This document shows positions 1 through 10,367 of a stretch of 64,000 nucleotides of DNA, piece after piece. The notes below the pieces were generated by a model that worked only from the letters and a program-made list of their open reading frames with translations, was not told where the DNA came from and did not search any database. The DNA lies in the NCBI GenBank assembly GCA_030544235.1, contig CM060461.1:4143449-4207448 (forward strand). The letters run 5' to 3'. Each line of letters opens with the position of its first letter. The first letter of the stretch is position 1. The position numbers and the translations under genes were made by a program. This stretch comes from Lepturacanthus savala (lineage: Eukaryota; Chordata; Actinopteri; Scombriformes; Trichiuridae).

Positions 1-1013
1 CAGCGGCCAAAGGGTCAGACGTGTCCCTACACGTTGGTGGAGATCAAAGCAGAGTTAAAATAAGAGGGAATATCAGACTTTTGGTACATACACACTTCCA
101 GATAAATGCTGCTGTGAGTCTGCTGCAAGTGTGAATCAGCAAAGGTTTGCAAACACGTTACTCATAAGTTCTGTCACTGTTTCCAGCTTGCTGTGTTGCC
201 CCCAAGTGGCCCAAAAAATATTCCTGAGGATACTGTTTTTCATGTTGTGTTCCCAGTCAAATCTGACCATTTCAAAGTTTTGTTCTCTGAAAAATGTGCT
301 TAATTTGGTCAGATTCACCTACGATTCCATGATTTTGCCCACAAAGAGGATTTCGGCACACAAATTAATTGTATTATATTGCATACCGTTTTGTGTGTTT
401 TATTCAACTTTTGTACACTCTTGTTGTTCCCAATCAAAATGAATGGTAACTTTGACCCAAAGTAGTCTGTGATGAACAGTAGACTATGTTTCATCTGATT
501 ATTTCTTACTGTCAAAATAATCCAGAATTTTTTCAGAGCTTTTTTTAGAGAGAATGTTCACAAGAAGATATGTTGATTAAAACAAATACAACAAGAGGTG
601 ATAATATATATAATATTAACATGAAATGAACAAATGATGGTTAAATTCCAGTATCCCTGTCATTTTACAAGTAAATCAAGTCAGACTTGTTGACTTTGTT
701 TTAAAACCGTTAAGGTATAAGGTTGTGAAAATAATTTTTTTCTCTCTTGGTATGAGAATATTGCATCTCTCTCCCTAAACAGCAGTGAGTTTGTCTCCAT
801 CCAGTAACAGGTGAACAGCTCAACATCATCATTCCTGCTCTCTGTTTGGTGTTCTGCTGTATTTAGGAAGCACGGTGCAGCCAGGTTGGTAAATATTAGT
901 GGGCTGTGGCAGTTTACTGACAAGATGGCAATATTTCCCGAAAACTCCTCACACACATAGACTCTGCAGTGAAAGGGCAGTGTGAATTCCTCATCTGATC
1001 TCATACTCCCTCA

Positions 1014-1014
<1 letters not shown>

Positions 1015-1053
<39 letters not shown>

Positions 1054-1061
1054 ACACACAC
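1015..1061. repeat. (CA)n microsatellite
   Basis: CA dinucleotides run for about 47 bases, with one interruption near 1049 (a CATA step). The tract is a simple repeat likely to vary in length between individuals. It produces a false His-Thr frame. Confidence 0.95.
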
Positions 1062-1396
1062 CACATTTAAAAGTGGACAGAGATCTGAATTCCCTCTCTC
1101 ACTGTCAACTCACTGTTATATTCACAGCTGCCTTTTTTCCGATGAATACCACCACTTAGGCCTTTCCAGAGCAGCATGTGTGTGTGTGCTCACTCTAACC
1201 CAGGTTAAATACTCACGGGAGTTTAGACCTTCACATGTAGAAACTCTTCACCATCCTCTCCTTCGTCCTGCTTCTCCTGCCGTGAACAGATTGATGGTTG
1301 TTTGGTTTGTGGTCACACATCAGCAGGATCTGTCAGTATCGTGAATGATAAACTAATCTCTTCATCCTCATCTCTGGGTTTTTCCCCCCAGAAGCA

Positions 1397-1421
1397 TGTG
1401 TGTGTGTGTGTGTGTGTGTGT
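1397..1421. repeat. (TG)n microsatellite
   Basis: A short TG tract of about 12 units, followed by TATACG. It follows a C-rich run (TTTCCCCCCAG) that resembles a splice acceptor, but no open coding frame follows. Confidence 0.9.
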
Positions 1422-1737
1422 ATACGTTAATGGACTGTATCTTTGCATGTTCAGTGTGCTGTGATGTGACTTTGCGAGCATGTCTTGACTCTCTGCATGT
1501 ATTTAGAAGATATCTTAATCTTTGTGTGTGTGTCTAAAGGTGTGTGTCTGCATGTTTTTTCCCAACCGTCCCATGCCACCCGGGTATTCAGCCCCATTGC
1601 CCCCCCCAACTCTATTAGTAACCCTGCCAGCAGGCCAATAATGTTTGTGGCCAACCTCAGGAAGGAAACGATACAAGAGCTGTACTTTATGATAGAACAC
1701 GTGTCTTCATCACATCTCAAAAGCTCTGACTATGTCT

Positions 1738-1740
<3 letters not shown>

Positions 1741-1812
<72 letters not shown>

Positions 1813-1816
1813 TGTG
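1741..1816. repeat. (TG)n microsatellite
   Basis: About 38 TG units with a single TA interruption near 1805. It is nearly pure and long, so length polymorphism is likely. Confidence 0.95.
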
Positions 1817-1968
1817 GTCCAGGTATTCCTCATGTTGTCGGGACTCGCCTCCCTAATGCGGACAAAAACCAAGTTCCCTTAGCATAAATCATTAATTATG
1901 GTTTAGGAAATTAATGTAAGTCAACGTAATGTCCTCTAAAGTCATGGAAACATGACTCTGTGTGCGTG

Positions 1969-1970
<2 letters not shown>

Positions 1971-2003
<33 letters not shown>
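1971..2003. repeat. (TG)n microsatellite
   Basis: About 16 TG units following a GTGCGTGCA lead-in. It is the fourth TG/CA tract within 1 kb, so this stretch is a microsatellite cluster. Confidence 0.9.
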
Positions 2004-2004
<1 letters not shown>

Positions 2005-2700
2005 CAGCCATTTGTGGCTGTGTTTCCTGTGTGTGTGAATGCTCATCTGGTGTACAAGGGTTTCCTCTGCATGTTTGTGTGTATGTGTAAATATATAAAT
2101 CTGTCGTTGTCTAGGTATTTGCGGCGCAGTATTTCCTGTACGTGTGAATAAGCGAGTTGTGTATTAAGTGTTTCTTCCACACACACACACAAAGCTTTGT
2201 GTGTATGTGTGTGTACTTGCCCTCTAATTCCCCAGCTGATCCCCTTAGCTTCCTGAATCAAACAGCCGAGATTCCTCACATAAATCTGACGGGCACGTTT
2301 AAGTGAACCTAAATAAAAACGCCCGCCTCTCTGTGGAAGCGGGGAGTCGTTGGCGTTAAGAGAGGCAGAGTTCGCACACAGGAAGAGGAAAACAGACAGG
2401 AACATATAGGAATGCATTCATTCACTCCCCGACTCAAGGAATTTTCAGCGCTGGGGGAATTTAACAAAATGGAGCTTTAGAGGTAGTGTGTTTCTCCTGC
2501 ATGTGTCAGTAATCTATATGTTTCTGCACCGGGACAAATCCCTTTATTATCGGACTTCCTGAAAGGGATTTATTTTTCAGTGTGAGATGTATGGAAATTC
2601 ATCATCTCACATTCAGAATTTCAGTTAAAATATAAAAGAAATGCTAATACAAGGATACATTCTGCTCTTAATATACAAAGTATTGGCAGGAAAATTAGTC

Positions 2701-2720
2701 ATTTCATTTCATTTCATTTC
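2701..2720. repeat. (ATTTC)4 tail of the LINE relic
   Basis: Four perfect 5-bp units sit exactly at the 3' end of the minus-strand LINE relic. Short tandem tails of this sort are made during target-primed reverse transcription by several LINE clades. Confidence 0.8.
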
Positions 2721-3390
2721 TAAGATCATAGTTCACAGTACATACAATTTAAGCTTATCAAAACAGAATGTTACACACAAAGCAACAACGAAACAGACAA
2801 CAGAGCACAGCTGAACACAGTTAAGAACAGTTACATTTATGGGCGGAGTAATTGGTTTTGAATTGACCCATAGGTACAATTACAGTACTGTAATTTTCTA
2901 CGTATTCTAGTGGGTGTAGCACAGAAACTAAAAGCAGTTTTCCCAAATTCAGTGCTTGCACGCATGACTTTTTGCATTAGCCAATCACGGGCTTGAGTTA
3001 AATAATGATGATAGGACCACCCAACCTTTTCATATGAGACAAAATGATGAGCGGAATAACTGTCACCGATAATAAATCTCAGAGTTGAGTGATGAACTGG
3101 ATCTCGTGGGTTTGAGAGTGGAAGCGGAGGCGTGTCCATAGATAACATCAACATAATTCAAAACAGACAAGACAGCCTCAATTATCTGCTTCCTACTGAG
3201 CATAGGATAATTTGCTCCGTTTCTGCACAAATATCCGTTTTTTGTCGTATCTCGCTGACAAGTGTGTCAAAGGGAAATTTGAAAGTAACTTTTTGATCCA
3301 GCCAGATCCCAAGATATATACACATAGAATGTCTTAAAACTGTGTCCATTCAATGAAATAATATGCAAACTGTTGTCCACCACAGAGTGC
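2701..3390 (-). pseudogene. Non-LTR retrotransposon (LINE) reverse-transcriptase relic
   Basis: Read on the minus strand, this is a decayed 3' part of a LINE ORF2. Going 3' along the minus strand I see YLGIWLDQKVTFKF (near 3315-3270) and then, in another frame, RKQIIEAVLSVLNYVDVIYG. In a third frame follow HHSTLRFIIGDSYSAHHF and STEFGKTAFSFCATP, inside an open frame at 2837-3154. These blocks are typical of the region after the polymerase domain in fish LINEs. At least two frameshifts and a stop separate them, so the copy is dead. The element ends in a tail of four ATTTC units (2701-2720), equivalent to (GAAAT)n on its own strand. I did not assign the clade (L2, CR1 or Rex-like). The 5' part of ORF2 is missing, as expected for 5'-truncated LINE insertions. 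Confidence 0.8.
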
Positions 3391-6300
3391 TGCAGGAATT
3401 AGTCCTTAAACTCAAAAATAAGTTTGTGCTGTTTTGTCTTGAAGTTGGTGCATTTTTGGTTAAATGCCTGAAATAATGTTGTGTGACACTTTGTCCTACA
3501 CCATAATATACTCAACATTAGTAAATACCTCATTCTAAATGAATAAATGAGACTATAGATGTTGTGAGTGCTATAGCCTAACATTGGCCTTTAACTTCTG
3601 TCAATTGCATTTAAACATTAAAAATCATACAAATTGTCTTCATTTGTGGAAATTATCTTGCTAAACAAAATGTGTGAGGATAATAAATCTTTGTTTGCCA
3701 TAAATCTTATTTTTCTTTTCCAGGTTGGCCTACAAAATTCCATCATCCCTGCATCGCTCTATCTCTGTCTTACAGAACAGCAAACATTTAGACTTGTTTG
3801 AATTCAGGACTAATTTCAAATTTCAACACATTTCTTGAAATTGTGAAATTGCAGTAAGCTCCATTTCCCAAAACTCTAATCACACAAATGCAGAACTGCA
3901 CACTCATCATCACAAACTTTAACAAAAAATTAAAATCTGCACTCAAAACCATGTAATCTTATATCAAAACTAAACTTTGCATTCAGATGTCATTCAAAAG
4001 CCGAACATACACCCTACAAAACAGCCTTTATGAAAACTTCAGTTCAAAACACAACGATGAAAACCTGCTGGTGATTCATTCACCTCTTTCTTTACATGAC
4101 ACACAATATAAAGACTTTCAGCAGTTGTTAGGCCTGAATGTACTGGAGAAAAATGAATTGAGTGAAAAAGTATACTGAGAGTGAAATCAGAGGAATAGTG
4201 TTGCTATTTGTATTTTGGTAGATGGCCTCTTGGTTTGGAACGTTGTCAAATCAAATTATCTTGTGGATTATTCCAAGCCATTTTTCCAAATTCAAGGGGA
4301 CTGGTGACTCTGAAGATTACCCACTTGAATAATTGAATGTGACGGATTCCTGCATGTCTCAGTGTGGTCGATTCAATTTCAGCCAGTCAGATTCTGATGG
4401 ATTTTGCACATTCAAGGACCTAACAAGTGTGATGAGTCCTCATATCTCAAGGAAATAATGTATAAATTTGTTTAGGGCATTTAGGACATCACCTTTGTTA
4501 ATAATGTTTAATCATGTTTAGATAACTCAAACTATAATTAACATCATGATTATAATTAAAAGAAAGCAGTGTTTTTTTCAAGCAGTGCTTGAAAAAAAAG
4601 GCATTTTAGCATTTGAACAATTGACCAATGTGGTAATTTGTCCTTTAATCTCACACTGTATCTCAATATATAATAACAATTGTACAGTAAATGGTAGTGA
4701 ACACATTTTTTACAATAGTAAAAAAATAACTGTTCCAAAATGGGAGTAAATGGCAAAACTGTTGTAAGTAAATGTATTTAACATGTCACCTCTGAGGATG
4801 TAATAGGCACTGGGTTGTACTTGTGTATTAATACTATGGCAGGACAGTATATCCAGAAACAACAGAGAAGATAAGATAAAAACATATCAAAGTAGCCGTC
4901 TTAGAGCTACATTATAGATCGTTTCCTTCTTGTGAAACTGACAGCAGCAGTTTATATGCGCAGACACAATTCCCCTCGGCAGCGAATCAAACAAGACGTC
5001 AACATGACACGACAAAGGCCAGGAGCCTGTTCCCACCACGTCTCCTTTTTCTCAATCTGATACCCGTTTCAAGTAGGACAATAGGACACAAAGCACAATG
5101 TTCCACATAAAAACAGATATAGAGACCCAACAGTAGCCTTCTTGTCTTCCTCTGTGTTTACATGCTGGCTTCCTGTGTCCTAGTTAATCAGCGGGATCTG
5201 GGTGTCTGCCTGGCGCAACGCTGGAACCGAGGAATAGACTAAACTCCTGGAGGAGTGAGCCACTGTGTTATTCATAATCACGGTCGTGCAATAACAAACT
5301 ACCAACCTAAATTATACAAAGGGCCAGGCGTGCTGCTCATTATCTGGCGTACAGCATGAGGCGACATTACCGCATGCAGGAAAAATGTCTCCGTTCTCAA
5401 AGCTCCATTCAGTTTTTCTCCAAAATGAGGAATAACAGCAGCAAAGTTTCCCGCACGTGCGTTTTGTACTTTTTAGATGACTTTTACTCAGGCTCCTGCT
5501 ATTCTAGTGATCGACCGCTCGTCTCTTCACTCCGGCACCTCTGAATGCGAAATATTTCAAGATAATCTCCCAAATGTCAGTGACTGCTGCCTATCTTAAT
5601 TTACTTTTCACCAGCGTCCAGTTGTTTCCCCCTTTGCCGATTTGTCAAGGAGATTGAAAAATAATGGCACCCACTGAGCCCGGCTTTTGGGAGAGACGAT
5701 TTGTCTTGCAGATTCCGCAGCTGATTATTTAGTGAGGAGAAGGTCAGGGCGTGTGTCTGCTTGTCTGCCTTCGTTAAACTGTGTGGCATTTTTTTGTTTG
5801 CTTTTGTCTCTTCCTTGTGTACGACTGTGCGTATGTCGATAAGAATCTCCCATCATTCCACACTTTGTTTATTTGAGATGAAGGCTTCCTGTGCATGTGG
5901 GGGGCACTGGGTTCTTGTCTATATAGAAATTTCAGTACATTCCAGCGCTGAGCTGCAGCCATTGACTTCCTTACTTGTTGAAACGACAGAATGAAATTGT
6001 AAGGAAAGTTATTTGCAGTTGTTTTAGGTCATTGTAAATTGGAGACACAGAGAAGAAGGAAAAAGCCACGGTAAAATGATTCAATCAAGTTTTGGCAGCA
6101 AAAAGTTAGCATCGTCATCTGGTCTATAACAAGGTCTGAAAAATATACCTATTTTCATTTTTTTCCTAGAAATCCCAGAACAGTGATAGGTTTGTTTAGG
6201 TTTGTGATAAATTTAGCATTGAATGTGGTCATGGGAGAGACCAGAAAGTCTTCCATTCTGAAGGCAACAAGGCCAGGAAATGTCTTTATATTCAAATGTG

Positions 6301-6529
6301 TTTACTTTATGACATGATGTTAGTGTCTGCATCTATTGTTTTCTTGTGAATTACTGGGAATAACATTACAGCTCATGGTGATGTTTACAATAGGCCAATG
6401 TAACATTATCAACACTTGCCACCAGACAGCATTTATCTAAAAATGTTATTTCCAATCATGAAAGTCTTTCAGGCCTTGTATCCAACCTTAGTCCATTGGA
6501 AATTATAATGGTCAGTTGAATGATCTGTC
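3391..6529. other. Gene-free sequence; possible regulatory island near 5170-5760
   Basis: This is AT-rich sequence without recognisable genes or transposon ends. Within it, 5170-5760 differs: it is less AT-rich, has scattered CpGs and holds homeodomain-type cores such as CAGCTGATTATTTAGTGAG (around 5720). No frame there looks coding. I read that part as a possible conserved noncoding element, from sequence texture only. Confidence 0.4.
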
Positions 6530-6534
6530 CTCAC

Positions 6535-6690
6535 CCAAAGTATGTGGTTCAGTCACTTTCAGTCAAAAGGTTGGAGGGTTGTGGTTTGTACTGGAGTCTA
6601 ATGCGACATTCATGGTATGTGACCTGCCTACCTGCCTACTGGATAGAGTTGTGGATGTCAATAAATGAAAGATAGATAAATAGAACTTTT
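6535..6690 (+). repeat. Probable tRNA-derived SINE, diverged
   Basis: The head has AGTGGTTCAGT and AAAAGGTTGGAGGGTTGTGG, resembling the internal-promoter region of tRNA-type SINEs. The end, TGGATAGAGTTGTGGATGTC followed by AATAAATGAAAG, resembles the common fish SINE tail whose consensus is about TGGATAAGAGCGTCTGCTAAATG. The B box is degraded. Family assignment is from memory. Confidence 0.45.
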
Positions 6691-7540
6691 CTGTGGGCTT
6701 TGCTTTCTCCCATTTTACAGTGGCACGGAGTCATCAAACAGTCAGCACTGGTTCCAGCCTTCCATCCATCTTTAAAGATGTCTACTCTACATTGTGCATC
6801 TTTTGTTAACCTAAAGCTATACAAAAAAAAAAATGTTGTTCTGCAGAAATGTTATAGAACCTTTGAGACAGTTGGTTCTTTGTTAGAGGATATGAAACCT
6901 ACTTTAAAGAATTAAACCTTTTTTCTTACAGTGTTACTTCCGTTATTTGATTGATGAAAGAAATACATGTCTGACAATTTCGCAACAATTACACCCAAAC
7001 CAACCTTAAAAGATGAGACTTAACCTGTCTGTTTGAAGTAGAATTTGCCGGTATGTGGGTGCAAGAACTATGAGGAAATTTGCCCTTTAAAATGACACTT
7101 ACCAATGCTGGGTGTTTTCAGATGACTTGGGATCATCTTAAAATAAAGCAACAGGGAGAATAACTCTATACACGTAAAATAAAAAAAATATATATAAAAA
7201 AAAAGATTTTTCTTGAAGAGAAGTGAGTATTTCTCATTAAGTTCAGCTTCAGGAGGCAGAGCAATGATGAGTATCAGCTGTGTTTCAAATATGCGAACGT
7301 GTTGTTTTTGCCCTGTTTTACTTTCCCCAAGACAGCAACTTACTGCCTCTGTATGCCATCACTCATTTTTATGCACACAGATACACCCAGACACAAATTC
7401 TCTAAACCAACATGTTTCTGACCTGTCGGTGACATCCATTAGAGAAATTCTCTGAGTTAAAGCCTCCCGGGTTGATCCTGACATCCATTTTACTTTCAGC
7501 TCAGGTATGTGGCACTCTATCGGTTTGTTTAAGACGTTTT

Positions 7541-7542
<2 letters not shown>
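6691..7542. other. Gene-free sequence
   Basis: Nothing recognisable. There are short A-runs near 6823 and 7180-7204 and no coding frame with splice context. Confidence 0.5.

Positions 7543-7625
<83 letters not shown>
7543..7625. repeat. (GT)n microsatellite
   Basis: About 41 uninterrupted GT units. On the complementary strand it creates a spurious long His-Thr frame that is not a gene. Confidence 0.97.
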
Positions 7626-7626
<1 letters not shown>

Positions 7627-10264
7627 TGTTTGGTGAGGATTTCTGGTCTTTAGCTGCCCTCTCGTACCACTCCACTGCTTCTTTGTGTATTGTTGCCTGA
7701 AAGGATGCAGCAATGGAGGGAAAACTGACAAAGAGGTGAAGGTGGTGGGGGGAGTCAGCTCTTAACCACTTCAACACAATCAGCAGAGTTCTCTGCTTTA
7801 AACTTAACCAAGTCCTTTTGGTGCCTAAAAGCAAACCTTTCAAGAGAGAAATGTGACAGTTTTGGATTCACAGTTCAGTTAAAAAAAATCTGTCTAAGGC
7901 CCTGATTCCATGGGGAGCGTGCAAGCCGTGATCCGGCTCAAACACAGATTGGCTCCTTCCTTCCCTCCATGTCGTACCCTATCAGGAGCATTTTAGAAGT
8001 GGAGCACTCATGGGACCACCCACAAAATCATGAGAACAGTTGTCATCACACATATGTCGGCATATACATCATGTAATTTTCTGAGCTAGAAAGAACCAAA
8101 GCGCAACACAAAAATAGTATATTTAGCTAGAGAGAGCCAAACTCATAACTTGAAGTCCAGTTAGACTCCCTATAACATTGTTTTTTTGGTTTGGTCTTTT
8201 TGAAAAAAATGAAGTATGTTCCTGGAAATTGCTTTCATAGTCAAAAGAATTTTTCATTGCATGCATATGAAAAAAATACTACATCTCCCATAAAAAGAAA
8301 TCAAAATGCAGCAGGATATGTCACTGTAATTTGGTTTTGTCTAAACTCCCAAAATGTTTCTCTAAAGTCATTGTTCATGTTGTTAGTTGTAATCTGTGCT
8401 GTGTAAAGACTTGTTGGCTCTGCTCTGTCCTGCTGTTATTACATGTCTGAACCAGCCGCGACCCTTCCACTCACTCATGGACTTGTCCCCTCTGTTGAGC
8501 CATGAGCTTTAGCCCTAAAATGTCTCGGACTTATGTTGGGTTTGTTCTACCCCTAAAAAACTGTAACTATTGAAAAAAAAAAAAAAAAAAAAACGCTAAA
8601 CATAGGAATCAACCCATACAACACATCATAGATTTGTTCCCAGGTTGGATTTTTAGGTATGGGAATTTTAACAAGGTTTTCCCACTTCTGGAGTGGAATG
8701 TGGAAGTTCCTGGTAACACTTCATCTCTTTATGTTGTGGAGAAACAATGAGATTTTTCTGTTGCCATCAGCAGTTGCTGTCAGTTAAACTTTGTGTTTTT
8801 CTGTTAGCACCAACCCCTACTGGCACTAATCCATAGCAGTTTAACTGACACTGTAATATCCACAGTTTTGTCAGAACTCTGACCAGAACATTCCCGACAG
8901 GCATCACTGATTTATTGCCTAATTACACTTGTTGGAACATTAGTGTATCTGTAACTAGATATTTTGTGATTGTTGCAGTCATTTCCCTTGTTACTACCAC
9001 TTTATCCAATATATAGATATCATTTATGAATATATAATTCATTTGTTATCAACATCATTAAACTCTGTGTTAAAATTTTTGTTCATCTTATTTAACAGTG
9101 AGTGTGCTGAGTTTCCCCATCTTTACATGCATTAATGACATGTGAATCTGACAATTTTATCATAGATTTCTCTCTATGCAATGAAATATTTGTAGGCGGT
9201 TTGATGTCATTTACAAATCTACAGATGGCAGCTGACTGAACAGAATCCAACTACCTACAGTGAATTCATATATTTGTATATGAGTAAACAGATGCAATGT
9301 GCAGCCTGCTTGCTTTTGGATGTTTCAAGATGCTATAATGCACACAATGAGCATATACAGTCTTCTTCTCTGCATGTGTTTGTGTGTGCCCATGTGTGTG
9401 GCTGCACACATGCACCCATGAATACACACTCAATAGAAGCTTCTATTTGCCTCGTTGCGCTCATGCTGCTGTGTGCATGCTTTCAGCTCTGCTTGCGTCC
9501 TGTTTATCTTCCAGCAGAACCTGTTGCGAGCGGCTCACTAATTGCCATGGGACAGTGCCAAGCACTCCAGTGACAGATGTTTCGGCTGGATGGCAGCTAA
9601 TGAAGATCGGCTGGAAAACATCCATTGGACTATCCTCTGGAGGGCTCCCATGATTCATTATGCCTGCATTTATGCCAGAGGCCACTGGATCCACATTATC
9701 AGCCAGCACAGATCCCAGTAAATTTGAAGGCTTTGCCGTGCAATGAGCTGAAGGCTCCTTATTTAGATGATTAGTGTGTTATTGACACATTTTGTATTCG
9801 GTGGAAGCCATGTTGTTGTTTAATTAGCCGGTCATTGTTGTTATTGGTTTTTCAGTTAATACCCTTTGGCAGTTTAGCATTTAATGACATTTATCCATGG
9901 CTGGAGGAAATGAAAATGGTTTTATTTCCACATTGTTGTAGAAAACAAAGGATAACTGGAAACCTTTACTTAATTATAAGCAGTGCTGTTTTTTTAATTA
10001 ATGTATTATTATTATTTTCACTCCGTATATGTGAATTGTGTTGAAACGCTTAAAATTGAGTGTTTATTGCACTGAAGGGACACTCCAATATTTGCTTTTA
10101 ACAAATGTGATTCAGTTTTTTTCAGGTCAAGCATCATCTTACATATTTTTATCCACACATTGCACAGCCGGCCAGCTGGCCAACATCACTTTATACCATT
10201 AGGAACGAGGATAAACACAGAGCATTCTGCCACTAATTAACAATAATGTCAATGAATATATGTG
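7626..10264. other. Gene-free sequence; poly(A), an inverted repeat and a regulatory-looking island
   Basis: There is a run of 21 A at 8573-8593. A 13-bp perfect inverted repeat has arms 8778-8790 (TGTCAGTTAAACT) and 8838-8850 around a 47-base loop; its cause is unknown. From about 9520 to 9910 the sequence has the look of a conserved noncoding element, with TTTAATTAGCCGGTCATTG near 9818 and no coding frame. No protein gene was recognised. Confidence 0.4.
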
Positions 10265-10367
10265 AAATGTACACAGTAAAATTGCCAGTGTTAACACTTA
10301 AAGGGTTAATTTAATGCTACTAGTGTTAAATAGTTAACTGTTATACTAACACTTACTGTGTACATTT
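10265..10367. mobile_element. Short MITE with terminal inverted repeats and TA flanks
   Basis: The ends are exact inverted copies: AAATGTACACAGTAA (10265-10279) and TTACTGTGTACATTT (10353-10367). Inside the arms lie further imperfect inverted blocks built on TGTTAACAC / TGTTAAAT / TAACAC. If the element proper is CACAGTAA...TTACTGTG, it is flanked on both sides by TA, the target duplication used by Tc1/mariner elements. It is about 100 bp with no coding capacity, so it would depend on transposase supplied elsewhere. Superfamily assignment rests only on the TA flank. Confidence 0.6.

Larger units (their letters stand above)
1..2700. other. Gene-free unique sequence with microsatellites
   Basis: I see no convincing exon here. 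Short frames on both strands lack splice context or recognisable motifs, and several are made only by TG/CA repeats. Four dinucleotide tracts (listed separately) interrupt otherwise ordinary AT-rich sequence. No transposon ends were recognised. Confidence 0.6.

Noticed and set aside
7501..7843. Long minus-strand His-Thr frames
   Set aside because: They are produced by the GT microsatellite. Repeats of an even unit read without stops but encode no protein here.
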